Positions 11,712-25,126 of a stretch of 64,000 nucleotides of DNA are shown here, one piece after another. Below the pieces are notes generated by a model. The model ran no database searches. It was not told the origin of the DNA and saw only the letters and a list, made by a program, of their open reading frames with translations. The stretch comes from Beverwykella pulmonaria (Eukaryota; Ascomycota; Dothideomycetes; Pleosporales; Melanommataceae), in NCBI GenBank assembly GCA_001599595.1, contig BCHH01000002.1:348390-412389 (forward strand). Direction: 5' to 3'. Positions within the stretch are counted from its first letter, which is position 1. Each line of letters starts with the position of its first letter. The translations under genes and the position numbers were made by a program.

Positions 11712-14700
11712 ATGGCTTTCCCACCTCCACCTCCTCCCCCTCCACCACCGCCACCTCCGGGTCCCCCAGGATTTGGATATGTACCTGCGCCACCACCGCC
11801 CCCGCCTCCAGGACCACCGGGACCACCGGGTGCCGTTGGTGTTCGGGCCATGGGCACGCGACCACCAGTAGATCCTCAGATTGCAAAGTTTCAACAGAAG
11901 AAGAAGGAATGGCTTCGTTCACAGCGACAGCGGTTTGGCGAGAGGCGCAAGGCTGGGTATGTCGAGACACAAAAGGCGGATTTGCCCCCAGAGCATTTGC
12001 GGAAAGTCTTCAAGGATATCGGAGACGTGTCGCAGAAGAAATTTACTAGCGACAAGCGAAGCTATCTAGGGGCCCTAAAGTTCATGCCGCACGCTGTGCT
12101 GAAACTCTTGGAGAACATGCCCATGCCATGGGAGAGCAGGCGAGATGTCAAGGTTCTTTACCACACCAACGGATGCCTAACGCTGGTGAACGAGGTTCCT
12201 CGTGTCATCGAGCCAGTATTTCACGCGCAGTGGGCAGCCATGTGGCTGGCTATGCGTAAAGAGAAGAGTGATAGACGGCACTTCAAACGAATGAGGTTCC
12301 CACCGTTCGACGACGAAGAGCCACCACTATCATATTCAGAAAACATTGAGGATGTGGAGCCTCTAGAACCCATTCAATTGGAACTCGATGTCGATGATGA
12401 CAGCCCAGTGATCGACTGGTTCTACGAACACCGACCGCTGCTCGATACTACACACGTCAATGGCCCAAGCTACGAGGAGTGGAATATGGATTTGCCTCAA
12501 ATGGCAACACTATATCGGCTTAGTCGCCAGTTGTTGAGTGACCTTGTCGACAAGAATTACTTCCACATGTTCGATCTCGACAGCTTCCTTACAGCCAAGG
12601 CACTGAACGTTGCAATTCCTGGAGGACCACGCTTCGAGCCGCTGTACAAGGATATCGATCCGAATGACGAAGACTTTGGAGAGTTCAACGCCATCGACCG
12701 TATCATTTTCCGTGCCCCGATTCGAACAGAGTATCGCGTGTCGTATCCTTTCCTCTACAACTCTCTCCCTCGCAGCGTCAAACTCGCCTGGTACTCGTAC
12801 CCCCAAGTTGTCTATGTCCGTGCCGAGGATCCCAGCCTTCCAGCATTTTACTTTGATCCGATAGTAAACCCTATATCGTCTCGGGCAGTGGCACCTAAGA
12901 ATCTAACTGTAAGCCACGAGGACGAAATTTTCGGAGCTGGCAATGACGAGGATGACCTGGATGACTTCCAGCTGCCCGAAGATGTGGAGCCATTCATGGC
13001 AGACGAGGAGCTCTATACAACGGAAACTTCGTCAGCCATTGCACTTTGGTGGGCGCCTCACCCCTTCGACAAGCGATCAGGCAGGATGGTGAGAGCGCAG
13101 GACGTTCCACTTGTGAAGCAGTGGTATCTTGAGCACGTGCCTGGCGGGCAGCCTGTAAAGGTCCGAGTCTCTTATCAGAAGCTTCTTAAGACTTTCGTGC
13201 TTAATGAGCTCCACAAGAAACAGCCTAAGGCACAAAATAAGCAGGATCTCATGCGGACGCTTAAGACAACAAAGTTCTTCCAGCAGACGAAGATCGATTG
13301 GGTTGAAGCTGGGTTGCAAGTTTGCCGCCAAGGTTACAATATGCTTAATCTCCTGATTCACCGGAAGAACTTGACCTACCTGCATCTTGACTACAATTTC
13401 AACTTGAAACCAGTCAAGACCTTGACAACCAAAGAGCGGAAGAAGTCGCGGTTCGGAAATGCGTTCCATCTAATGCGAGAAATCCTCCGACTAACGAAAC
13501 TCATTGTGGATGCCCAAGTCCAGTATCGACTTGGTAACATCGATGCTTTCCAGCTTGCGGACGGTATCCTGTACGCATTCAACCATGTCGGCCAATTGAC
13601 TGGTATGTACCGTTACAAGTACAAACTGATGCACCAAATTCGGTCATGCAAGGACTTGAAGCATCTCATCTACTACCGATTCAACTCTGGCCCTGTTGGC
13701 AAGGGCCCCGGATGCGGCTTCTGGGCACCAGCATGGCGAGTATGGCTCTTCTTCATGCGTGGTATTATCCCTCTTCTCGAGCGCTGGCTCGGCAATCTCT
13801 TGTCCCGTCAGTTTGAAGGTAGACACAGTAAAGGCGTTGCGAAGACTGTGACCAAGCAACGTGTGGAGTCTCACTACGATCTTGAACTCCGAGCTGCGGT
13901 TATGACCGACCTCATGGACATGATGCCCGAAGGAATCAAGCAGAATAAAGTCAACACTGTTCTGCAGCATCTATCGGAAGCATGGCGATGCTGGAAGAGT
14001 AATATCCCATGGAAAGTACCAGGTCTTCCAGCTCCGATCGAGAACATAATTCTCCGTTACGTCAAGAGCAAAGCAGATTGGTGGATTTCGGTTGCGCACT
14101 ATAATCGTGAGCGCATTCGGCGAGGCGCCACGGTGGACAAGACTGTCGCGAAGAAGAACCTTGGTCGATTGACTCGTTTGTGGTTGAAGGCGGAACAGGA
14201 GAGGCAGCACAATTACATGAAGGACGGTCCTTACGTTTCATCCGAAGAGGCCGTTGCAATCTACACCACAATGGTCCATTGGTTGGAAGCGAGAAAATTC
14301 CAGCCGATCCCCTTCCCTAGTGTGTCTTACAAGCACGACACTAAGATTCTCATCCTCGCGCTCGAGCGCCTTCGTGAGGCATACTCGGTGAAAGGTCGCC
14401 TCAATCAGAGCCAGCGCGAGGAGCTCGCTCTCATCGAGCAGGCTTACGATTCTCCGGGAACGACACTCGCTAGGATCAAGCGGTTCTTACTTACGCAACG
14501 TGCATTCAAGGAAGTTGGAATTGATATGAACGACAACTACAGCACCATCAATCCGGTTTATGATATCGAACCAATGGAAAAGATCACAGATGCATACTTA
14601 GATCAGTATCTCTGGTATCAAGCTGATCAGCGCCATTTGTTCCCTGCCTGGATCAAACCCTCCGACTCGGAAGTGCCTCCACTTTTGACCTATAAGTGGG

Positions 14701-17700
14701 CCCAAGGTATTAACAACCTTGACAAGGTCTGGGAGTACCAGGATGGCGAATGTAATGTCATGATCGAGACTCAGTTGTCGAAAGTTTACGAGAAGATCGA
14801 TATTACAATGCTCAATCGTCTTCTGCGGTTGATCATGGACCACAATCTTGCAGATTACATCACGGCGAAGAACAACGTCCAGCTCAACTATAAGGACATG
14901 AATCACACTAATGCATACGGCATGATTCGTGGTCTACAGTTCTCTGGTTTCGTATTTCAATTCTATGGCCTGGTCCTAGATATTCTCCTGCTCGGCCTTC
15001 AGCGAGCGAACGAGATAGCTGGCGCCCCAGAAAGTCCTAACGATTTCCTGCAATTCAAAGATAAGGAGACCGAAACCCGCCATCCCATTCGACTATATAC
15101 AAGATACATTGATCGTATCTGGGTCTTCTTTAGATTCACAGCCGAAGAATCACGAGATTTAATCCAGCGTTTCCTGACCGAGCAACCCGACCCGAACTTC
15201 GAAAACGTCATCGGCTATCGTAACAAGAAATGTTGGCCCCGCGACTCCAGGATGCGTTTGATGCGCCACGATGTTAACTTGGGCCGAGCCGTCTTCTGGG
15301 ATTTGAAGAATCGTCTACCACGCTCGGTGACGACGATTGAGTGGGATGACACCTTTGCCAGTGTTTACAGTCGTGACAACCCGAACTTGCTTTTCTCCAT
15401 GTGCGGCTTCGAAGTGCGCATTCTACCAAAGATACGGAATTTAACTGAAGAGTTTCCCGTCAAGGACAGCGTATGGTCGCTAGTTGATAACGCTACGAAG
15501 GAGCGAACTGCACATGCTTTTCTCCAGGTCACAGAGGAGGATATTCAGAAATTCAACAACCGTATTCGTCAGATTTTGATGTCATCTGGGTCCACAACCT
15601 TTACCAAGATTGCGAATAAGTGGAACACTACCCTCATTGCCCTCTTCACCTATTATCGAGAAGCTGCAGTGTCGACGGTAAACCTACTGGATACGATCGT
15701 CAAGTGCGAAACCAAGATTCAAACGCGAGTCAAGATTGGATTAAACTCCAAGATGCCCTCACGTTTCCCTCCCGCCGTGTTCTACACACCCAAAGAACTT
15801 GGTGGCTTGGGAATGATCTCTGGGTCGCACATTCTCATCCCAACGAGCGACAAGCGTTGGTCAAAGCAGACCGATACCGGCGTAACACACTATCGCTCTG
15901 GTATGTCTCATGATGAAGAAACACTGATCCCGAACATCTTCCGGTACATCATTCCATGGGAATCCGAGTTCATTGATTCTCAGCGCGTGTGGATGGAGTA
16001 TTCGCAGAAACGCCAAGAGGCTAACCAACAAAACCGACGCTTGACGCTTGAGGATCTCGAGGACAGCTGGGATCGTGGTTTGCCTCGTATCAACACACTC
16101 TTCCAGAAGGATCGAAGCACGCTCAGTTTCGACAAGGGCTTCCGAGCCAGAACTGAGTTCAAGATTTATCAGCACATGAAGAGCAATCCATTTTGGTGGA
16201 CGAGTCAACGCCACGACGGCAAGCTTTGGAATTTGAATGCTTATCGAACGGATGTTATTCAAGCGCTGGGCGGTGTTGAGACAATTCTCGAGCATACTTT
16301 ATTCAAGGCGACCGCATTCCCATCGTGGGAGGGCCTCTTTTGGGAGAAAGCATCTGGTAAGTTAACATTCTATTGTCAATATTTTGGACTCTTTTAGCTA
16401 ACGATTATCCAGGGTTCGAGGAATCGATGAAGTTCAAGAAACTCACTAATGCCCAGCGATCCGGTCTTAACCAGATTCCGAATCGTCGATTCACTCTCTG
16501 GTGGTCCCCTACCATAAACCGAGCTAATGTTTACGTTGGATTCCAGGTTCAGCTCGACTTGACAGGTATCTTCTTGCACGGCAAGATTCCCACCCTCAAG
16601 ATTTCACTGATTCAGATCTTCCGAGCCCATTTATGGCAAAAGATCCACGAGTCTGTGGTCATGGATTTGTGTCAGGTCTTTGATCAGGAACTCGAAGCGC
16701 TTGGTATTGAGACTGTGCAGAAGGAGACTATTCATCCCCGAAAATCATACAAGATGAACAGCTCTTGTGCAGATATCTTGTTGTTTGCCAGCCACAAATG
16801 GAGTGTCTCCCAGCCGTCTATGCTTTACGACACCAAAGACGCCATGACTTCCACTACGACAAACAAGTTCTGGATCGATGTACAGCTGCGATACGGTGAT
16901 TACGACTCTCACGACATCGAACGCTATGTTCGCGCCAAGTATCTCGATTATACTTCAGATAGCATGAGTATCTACCCTTCAGCAACGGGGCTTATGATCG
17001 GTATTGATCTGGCCTACAACCTGTACTCAGCTCATGGCCAGTATTTCCCCGGATTGAAGCAGCTTATTCAGCAAGCCATGGCCAAGGTTATGAAGGCGAA
17101 CCCGGCCTTGTATGTTCTGCGGGAACGTATCAGGAAAGGTCTTCAGCTTTATGCTTCGGAGAGCAATCAAGAGTTCTTAAATTCCCAGAACTACTCTGAG
17201 TTGTTCAGCAACCAGGTTCAACTCTTCATCGATGACACCAACGTTTACCGTGTAACAATTCACAAGACCTTTGAGGGCAACTTGACCACCAAGCCCATCA
17301 ACGGTGCCATCTTCATCTTCAATCCTCGCACTGGCCAGCTGTTCTTGAAGATCATTCACACAAGCGTTTGGGCCGGCCAGAAGCGTCTTGGTCAATTGGC
17401 CAAATGGAAGACTGCAGAAGAAGTCGCTGCCCTCATTCGTTCTCTACCTGTGGAAGAGCAACCAAAACAACTCATTGTCACCCGCAAAGGACTGCTCGAT
17501 CCTCTAGAGGTTCATTTGCTCGACTTCCCTAACATCTCCATTCGTGCCTCTGAACTTCAATTGCCGTTTCAGGCTGCTATGAAGGTCGAGAAGCTTGGTG
17601 ATATGATTCTCCGAGCTACCGGTCCCCAGATGGTACTCTTCAACCTCTACGATGAATGGCTGAAGACAATTTCATCGTACACCGCCTTTTCTAGGCTGAT

Positions 17701-18901
17701 CTTGATCTTACGTGCGCTTCATGTCAACCAGGACAAGACAAAGCTCTTGTTGCGTCCAGACAAGACAGTCATTACTCAGGAACATCACATTTGGCCGTCT
17801 CTCGCGGATGAGGATTGGATCAAGGTAGAAGTGCAGCTTCGTGATCTCATCTTAAACGACTATGGCAAGAAGAACAACGTCAACACATCTTCGCTCACGA
17901 GCAGTGAGGTTCGCGACATCATCCTCGGTATGGAGATTTCAGCGCCCTCTATGCAACGTCAACAGGCTGCCGAAATCGATAAGCAACAAACCGAGCAGCA
18001 ACAATTGACAGCTGTGACAACGAAGACGCAAAACGTGCGCGGCGAAGAGATTGTCGTCACAACCACATCGCAGTACGAGCAAACTTCATTTGCCTCCAAA
18101 ACCGAATGGCGAACGAGAGCAGTTGCAACTTCCAATCTCCGCACTCGTGCCAACAACATCTACATCAACTCGGAGGATGTTAAAGAGGAAGGTCACTTTA
18201 CCTATGTCATGCCGAAGAATGTTCTCAAGCGCTTCATCACCATTGCCGACCTGCGTGTCCAAGTCGCTGGATACCTGTACGGCAAGTCACCTCCCGACAA
18301 CGACCAGGTGAAGGAGATTAGTACCATTGTCATGGTTCCACAGGTGGGCAATACTCGAGATGTTCAATTACCAAAACAACTTCCCCAACACGAGTATCTC
18401 GAGGGCTTGGAGCCTCTGGGTATTATTCACACCGTCAGCGGAAATGAACCTCCATACATGCAGGCCAGCGACGTGACGCAGCACGCTCGGCTGATGAATA
18501 CACATGCGAGCTGGGACAAGAAGACGGTATCAATGACCGTCTCCTTCACACCAGGATCCGTCTCTCTTGCAGCATGGGCTCTTACGCCAAACGGCTATAA
18601 GTGGGGTGCCGAGAATAAGGACACCATGTCTGACAACCCGTCTGGCTTCTCGACTTCCTTTGGAGAGAAGTGCCAGCTCCTTCTCAGCGACAAGATCCGT
18701 GGTTACTTCCTTGTCCCTGACAATGGACTATGGAATTATAGCTTCATGGGTAGTGCCTTCGGTCTTGTGGAGAAAAAGCCCGTCCACGTGCGTCTGGATA
18801 CCCCTGTCAGGTTCTACGACAGCATTCATCGACCGCTGCATTTCCATAATTTTGCAGAGCTAGAAGATGTTTGGGTTGATCGGGAGAATCAGTTCGAGTA
18901 G
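11712..18901 (+). CDS. prp8: pre-mRNA-splicing factor 8 (U5 snRNP core)
   Basis: Two exons are inferred, 11712-16356 and 16413-18901, giving about 2,377 residues, the usual Prp8 size. The intron has a GTAAGT donor, a GCTAACGAT branch region and CCAG acceptor, and joins EKASG to [10 protein letters not shown]. Prp8 is the scaffold at the active site of the spliceosome. Visible landmarks are the proline-rich N-terminus (runs of Pro in the first 45 residues), the reverse-transcriptase-like and endonuclease-like core, the RNase H-like region near [21 protein letters not shown], and a C-terminal Jab1/MPN domain near [14 protein letters not shown]. The segment [18 protein letters not shown] is uninterrupted, so the intein known from this area in several fungi is absent. 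This is among the most conserved proteins in eukaryotes. Confidence 0.97.
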
Positions 18902-19869
18902 GTGGGAAATGGGTAGTGGAATTTCTACACGGGAACAATGTTTCTGCCGCTGGCGTTGATGCAAGTGTAGGATGGTGTTTCTGGCGTTTTATCAGGATGG
19001 TGGGATTGATCAATCTTGGAATTTCGAGCTGAGGCATATAGGGAGGTAGGAGGGATCAAAATGAGCGCGGGGTGTATAATAGTTTCGTCAACTTGAGCTA
19101 ATATTTTAGAGGGGTTAGCTCCGGTGATAATCGTCATTTGTCCGGGATAATGTGTTTACCATGAGGGCTATAATGCTCTGACATATGGGCTAATCTCTTG
19201 GAGCGAGACCAGAACAGGGAAGCCGGCGAGAGCGCTAGAAGCTACGTGTGCTGATTGCACCACCGATAACCTTATCGACTCCGCTTCTCATCAGTCCACG
19301 TCCGCCTCCGTTCATGACTTGTTAACATGCAGACCGAAGCCGCGTCTTGCTAATGTCTGACTTACGGTGTGCAGATCTCCGTTTTCACATACATATATAT
19401 CGCAAGCGTCTTTAGAAGTATCGTGGCAAATAAAAAAACTATTGTCTTCACGCCAAATCCTCATTTCCAGCAATTTTTTTCCCCTCTGATTCGCCTGCTT
19501 TCAAGTAGTTCCTATTCTTTCTTTTTCACGCCTCCGCATTCCTCTTAATGGGTATGAGAAGGGACGGCGGAGATATTTCTTTTTTTCCCTCCACTTGTTG
19601 AAGGTCGATCGGGATTGGGTGCACCGCTCCGCATGTACACGTGGATGTTGATGGCGCACGACACTCGTATGTTGAAAAGATTTTCATACTCGAGAGAGGT
19701 TTCTTGAAGTTATTTGCTCACGTTGTTTCTTCGGCTTCGTTATCTTATTTCAGTCGGCTCCAACCCATATCATAACCTCATATTTCTACCACATAGTTCG
19801 GACTAGTAGGTTTGTTTCGTACTTGGAGCGCTTATTAGCGGAACTCGATTTGGATACTTGCAGCTCAGA
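18902..19869. other. intergenic spacer between prp8 and the dehydrogenase gene
   Basis: This 968-bp stretch has T-rich tracts near 19460-19600 that resemble a fungal promoter/leader. No gene or RNA is recognised in it. Confidence 0.5.
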
Positions 19870-21207
19870 ATGTCGGCCGCTACGCCCACGCCTCAGGACG
19901 CTGGACTCCCTCCCCCACCTCCAAAGCCCTACACAAACGCGACGTTTGCACCCACCACACTCGCAGCCTCGAATATTTCCGCTGCCGACGCCTCCACGGC
20001 ATTTGCAAGCCCTGCAACCTCTGCAGTCTCTAAGCCCACAATCCTGCATCTCGGCGATGACATTCGATGGAACCACGAATTGTATGTGGAGCTGCAGAAG
20101 CAGTTCCACGTTGAAAGGAGTTATTCCATGGATAGAGCGGAGTTTAAGAAGGCATTGGTTGAGAAGAAGTGGGGTGATTTCGTGGGCATGTATAGGCCGT
20201 TTTGGAATACGGGAGGTGAGATGGGGAATTGGGATGCAGAGTTGATGTGAGTGCTTTAAAATTCTCGATTTCGATTGGAGGTTGGTGGTAGACGGTCCAA
20301 AAAATTTATGAGATCCAATAGCGGTGGAAGCCAGGGTTTAGCAGTCACGAAATAAATCGAGTTGCTGATATCCGAGTTTAGATCCCTCCTTCCCAAATCC
20401 TGCAAAATCTACGTCTCTGCCGGCGCCGGCTTCGACTGGGTCGACACCAAAACCATGGCCGAGCACGGCATAATCTATTGTAACTCGGCCTCTGCCTGTA
20501 CCGAGTCCGTCGCTGACACTGCCATCCTCCTCATACTTTCCACTTACCGCGCAATCCCATGGTCCTTCCTCGCAGCCCGCAGCGGCTCCGCTGCCGAATT
20601 TGCAGACGCAAATCAGAATATCGCCGCAGTTACTCATAATCCGAATAATAGTATCCTAGGCATTATAGGCCTAGGCAAAATCGGGTATAGAATCGCGCAA
20701 AAAGCGAGCACAGCGTTCGAGATGAAAATCTGGTACCATGACGTTGTGAGGATGCAAGATAGGGAAGAGAGCGTGGGGGCGCGGTGGTGCGAGACGCTCG
20801 AAGAATTGCTGCAAAATGCAGATTGTGTCCTCCTTGCAACACCCTTCTCGGGCGAAGTCCTGCTGTCCACATCCCAGTTCGCGCAATTCAAGCCTGGATC
20901 CCGCCTTGTTAACATTGCGCGGGGGAAGCTTATTGATGAAGATGCGCTTGTTGTTGCGCTGGACGAGGGCAAGTTGTCGGCTGCTGGACTGGATGTGCAT
21001 GCGAATGAGCCGCATGTTAATGAGAGTTTGAGGACGAGGAGGAATGTTATGGTGCTTAGTCATACGGCGGGGGCAAGCGTAGAGAGTCATGTAGGGTTCG
21101 AGAGGCTAGGGATTGAGAATATACTGGGCGTGTTGGGGAAGGATGGGAAGGGGAAGAAGGGCGCGGTTACGCCGGTTAATTTGCAGTGGTTAGTGGGGTG
21201 GGAGTAG
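19870..21207 (+). CDS. D-isomer-specific 2-hydroxyacid dehydrogenase (glyoxylate/hydroxypyruvate reductase-like)
   Basis: Two exons, 19870-20246 and 20382-21207, give about 400 residues. The splice joins AEL to ISLLPKSCKIY, restoring the normal family sequence. The enzyme would interconvert 2-oxo and D-2-hydroxy acids with NAD(P)H. The dinucleotide-binding motif GIIGLGKIGYRI (GXGXXG) is present. The catalytic triad residues are in place: Arg in NIARGKLID, Glu in HANEPHVN and His in LSHTAGA. SAGAGFDWVDT and ACTESVADTAI are further family signatures. The N-terminal 50 residues are Pro/Ala/Ser-rich and poorly conserved in type. No targeting peptide or peroxisomal tail is obvious. The exact substrate (glyoxylate, hydroxypyruvate or another oxo acid) cannot be told. 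Confidence 0.88.
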
Positions 21208-21805
21208 ACTAGGGATGGAATGGGTTGGAAAGAAGTAGCATAGTGAGGTTGGTATTCAGCTGGATAGGTTAAATAAACATGGTTTCATTTCCCTTAATCT
21301 GGGAGACTTGTTCAGTAATTGTAATCAACTTGAAGCTGCTGGTTGTTTCCAATCGTCGAAGGTACTGCGCAGTGCCTCTTAAGAGTATCATATTCTCCAC
21401 CAGCAATCGAACCCCCTTGGAAAGATAGCACCACAGTTTCAGAAACAGCACCGATACGGAATCATCATAACTTCTAGGCCGTAGCAAGCACATTTATTTG
21501 TGGGTGGATTCTTTGTTCCCAAAAAAAGTCTCGTCTCCTTTAGGACCGTTGTATATTGCAGATATGCAATGGATTTTAACAATCCTCTAATCACCTCTAG
21601 TTTTATACCACGACATACAGCACTGCCTTACACCACCGTTGCATGCACCTGGGGCAACGATAGACTAACGGAGTGGATCTACTTAGATGGATGAGCATTT
21701 CAGATTAGGCGTAACCTATGGTAGACAACTCAGGCAGAGCACCCATGACTCACAAGTGTAAGGTCTTTGGACTATCCAAGATAAAGCAGCAGATTAGTTA
21801 ACGCG
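21208..21805. other. spacer left of the copia palindrome
   Basis: This stretch holds the 3' end of the dehydrogenase transcript and then AT-rich sequence. From about 21740 it resembles the GAG-pre-integrase Cys block of copia elements (a degraded reading with KVFGLSKIKQQIS), so the element remnant may begin a little left of where the two arms match. No LTR or target-site duplication was found. Confidence 0.4.
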
Positions 21806-23444
21806 CTACACACGAGCACCCAGCTACACAACCATTCTAGCGTGTCTGCTTTAATATTATGAAGCTCTATCAACCTGCGCTCAACAGGCACATATACATT
21901 CTACATATCTACGACGTATACAGCAAGTTCAACCTCGTGTTCTCATCACCCACCAAGACCAAAGCAGCTATCTTACCTATCATCAGGAAGGTACACAAGC
22001 TGGCTGTGGTACAATTCAATTAGGTAATCACCATGTTCTAGAGCAACAACAAAGCCAGCTTTAGCAAGACAGGGGAGACATTAAAGAGCTGGTGCGATGA
22101 GGAAGGCGTTACTCTAAAGCTCGGTTCTCCATACAGACACCAGCAGAACGGCGCAGCAGAGCGCTCAGGCACCATCCTCATCATCAAAGCTATAGTTCTA
22201 TACTTGCTAAGCAAGCTACCAAAAACACTGGGAGACTATATCTTCTGTTATGCAGGCTATATAGCCAACTAGACGCCAACACAATCACTGGATAGAAAAC
22301 GCCATTTAAGGCCTTATATGGCAGAAAGCCTAACCTCTCGCATCTGCACTAGATTGCAACTAAGGCTTATGTCCTGCTACAAGGCATACCTAAAACAGAC
22401 AAGCTAGCACCACGCGCGTTCATTGGACATCTCGTGGGATATAATTCACGGAACAAATTCCTCATCTGGAACTCCACCAATAATCGAGTATATCGTGTAC
22501 GCGACGTCTTATTCGACGATGCCAGTCGATAATTTAGGAGATTTCCGAGCTGAGCAGCTGCTCAGGCAGTCAACAACCGACGACATAATCACCGAAGAGC
22601 CGCTGATGCCCAGGGAAAGAATCTGATGATGGCTATGTGCAGTACGCAGAGTCACTCAGGATCACCAGCGAGCTCGATTCGATCGATCCTATCGATCCCA
22701 TAGACTCAGGACAGTTCCAGGAGACACCGGATATTGAGAATATCAGTCTACCACACCGAAAGCACGGAGGTCAATTGCTTACACCAGAAGCCACACCGAT
22801 TCCGGAACAATTGTCAACTCAATCATCAACTCAGTCATCAATCGAATCAACAATCGATATACAGCCAGCAGAGGCATATGATGATGACATCAATATCTCA
22901 ACAGATTACACACCATTTGGTGTCACTAATCACCCGAATCGACCTGCCTGGACCACGGTAGCTATCGACGCAGACAATCAAGTCATCCAAGGTCAAGCGC
23001 CTGAGTCGTGGCGACAGAACCCAGCCATCACCGGACCTGCTGGTTCAACGACACAAATAGACGACTCAAACATCTTACCAGAAGGATCACGCCGCAGCGC
23101 TGCAGCAACTCCCACAGCTCGGAGGCTACTTCACCGGCTTCGCAGCTGGTCTTATCAAGAGCTTACACACACCAACGACGAGCGCCCTGCATCGTGACCA
23201 TCTACCTCCAGAGCCTAGGAATTATCACGAGGCTCTCCGCCATCAATGCAAGGATGGCTGGATAGGAGTGATGGGCCTTGAATTCAGCGATCTACACTGG
23301 AAAGGTGCATTTATTAAGGTTCCAAAGGACTAGGCTATATCATCAGGCAAGCAGGTGATACCACTGAAATGGGTATTTAAATACAAATTCGATGAACACG
23401 GCTATCTAGTCAAGTTCAAGGCTCGTTTAATACGAGGTGACTTG
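21806..23444 (+). repeat. left arm of the copia inverted repeat
   Basis: This is the plus-strand copia copy and the more decayed of the two. Relative to the right arm it carries extra stops. At 21838-21840 a TAG stands where the right arm has CAG (C-to-T in a CpA context). It also has a TAG after YIAN near 22270. Stops near 22020-22045 (a TAG after VQFN and another after VITMF) are shared by both arms. Confidence 0.8.
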
Positions 23445-25126
23445 CAGGTCTCCTCGTACTACTAGACGAGCCTTGAGCTTGACTAGATAGCCGTGTTCAT
23501 CGAATTTGTTTTTAAATACCCATTTCAGTGGTATCACCTGCTTGCCTGCGGCCTTTTCCTTTTGGACCTTGATGAATGCACCTTTCCGGTGTAGATCGCT
23601 GAATTCGAGGCCCATTGCTCCTATCCATGGCGGAGAGCTTCATGGTAGTTCCTTGGCTCTCGAGGTAGGTGATCACGATGTAGGGCGCTCGTTGTTGGTT
23701 TGGGTAGGCTCTTGATAAGACCGGCTGCGAAGCCATTGAAGTAGCCTCCGAGCTGTGGGAGTTGTTGCAGCGCTGCGGCGTAGTTTCCCCGTCGGCGGGA
23801 ACCTTCTGGTAAGATGTTTGAGTCGTCTATTTGTGTCGTTGATCCAACAGGTCCGGTGATGGCTGGGTTCTGTCGCCATGATTCAGGCGCTTGACCTTGT
23901 ATAACCTGATTGTCTGTATCGATAGCTACTCTGGTCCAGGCAGGTCGATTCGGGTGATTAGTGACACCAAATGGTGTGTAATCTGTTGAGATATTGATGT
24001 CATCATCATATGCCCCTGCTGGCTGTATATCGATTGTTGATTCGATTGATGACTGAGTTGATGATTGAGTTGACGATTGCTCCGGAATCGGTGTGGCTTC
24101 TGGTGTAGGTAATTGACCTCCGTGCTTCTGGTAGACCTCAATTCTCGATATCTGATGTCTCCTGTGGCTGTCTTGGGTTGATGGGATCGATAGGGTCGAG
24201 CTCGCTGACGATCCTAAGTGCCTCTGTGTACTGCACATATTCATTATCAGATTCTTCCCTGGGCATCAGCGGCTCCTCAGTGACTATGTCGTCGGCGGTG
24301 AGAAGACGAGAAGGCGGAGTTATTCTGGAGAGGTCTGTGTGACGCTAAATTTAGCGAGGCTCTAGTGTGGGTCAGATGAGCTGTAGTCTCCTCACCTGGA
24401 TTGCATCGACTGGCATCGTCGAATAAGACGTCGCGCACACGATATACTCGATTATTCGTGGAGTTCCAGATGAGGAATATGTTCCGTGAACCATATCCTA
24501 CAAGATATCCAATGAATGTGCGTGGTGCTAACTTGTCTGCTCTGGGTATGCCTCGTATCAGAACATAAGCCTTGGTTGCAATCCTGTGTAGATGCGATAA
24601 GTCGGGCTTTCTGCTATATAGAACCTTGAACGGTGTTTTCCAGTTAAGTGATTGATTTGGCGTGCGATCGGCTATGTGTCCTCCATAGCAGAAGACGTAG
24701 TCGCCCAGTACTTTCGGTAGCTTGCTCAGCAGGTGTACAGCTCTAGCTTTGATGATGAGGATGGCGCCTGAGCGCTCTGTTGCGCCGTTCTGCCGGTGTC
24801 TGTATGGAGAACCGAGCTTTAGAGTAACGCCTTCCTCATCGCACCAGCTCTTTAATGTCTCCCCTGTCTTGCTAAAGCTGGCTTTGTTGTTGCTCTAGAA
24901 CATGGTGATTACCTAATTGAATTGTACCACAGCCAGCTTGTGTACCTTCCTGATGATAGGTAGGATAGCTGCTTTGGTCTTGGTGGGTGATGAGAACTTG
25001 CTGTATACGTCGTAGAAGTACAGAATGTATATATGGCCGTTCAGTGCAGGCTGGTACAGTTCGATGATATCGAAGCAGACACGCTGGAATGGTCCTGTGG
25101 CTCGGTGCTCGTGTGTAGAGAATAGG
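23445..25126 (-). repeat. right arm of the copia inverted repeat
   Basis: This minus-strand copy is better preserved. It keeps long open stretches for the linker between integrase and reverse transcriptase (HGGQLPTPEATPIPEQ, DYTPFGVTNHPNRPAW). It still has the stops shared with the left arm. A segment near 24290-24415 differs from the left arm beyond point changes. Confidence 0.8.

Larger units (their letters stand above)
21806..25126. mobile_element. Ty1/copia retrotransposon remnant arranged as a palindrome
   Basis: The segment consists of two inverted copies of one copia pol fragment meeting at about 23444/23445. Both arms encode the integrase core (YQPALN-HIYIL, DVYSKF, SPTKTKAAILPI, LKLGSPYRHQQNGA) followed by a linker and the first residues of reverse transcriptase (VIPLKWVFK, KARLV-RGDLQ). 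Neither arm has gag, protease, the rest of reverse transcriptase, RNase H or an LTR. In-frame stops break both arms, so the element is dead. Orientation is plus on the left and minus on the right, with the reverse-transcriptase ends facing each other. Confidence 0.85.

Noticed and set aside
21395..21425. Minus-strand GGTTCGATTGC resembling a tRNA B box
   Set aside because: No matching A box, anticodon arm or acceptor stem could be drawn around it.
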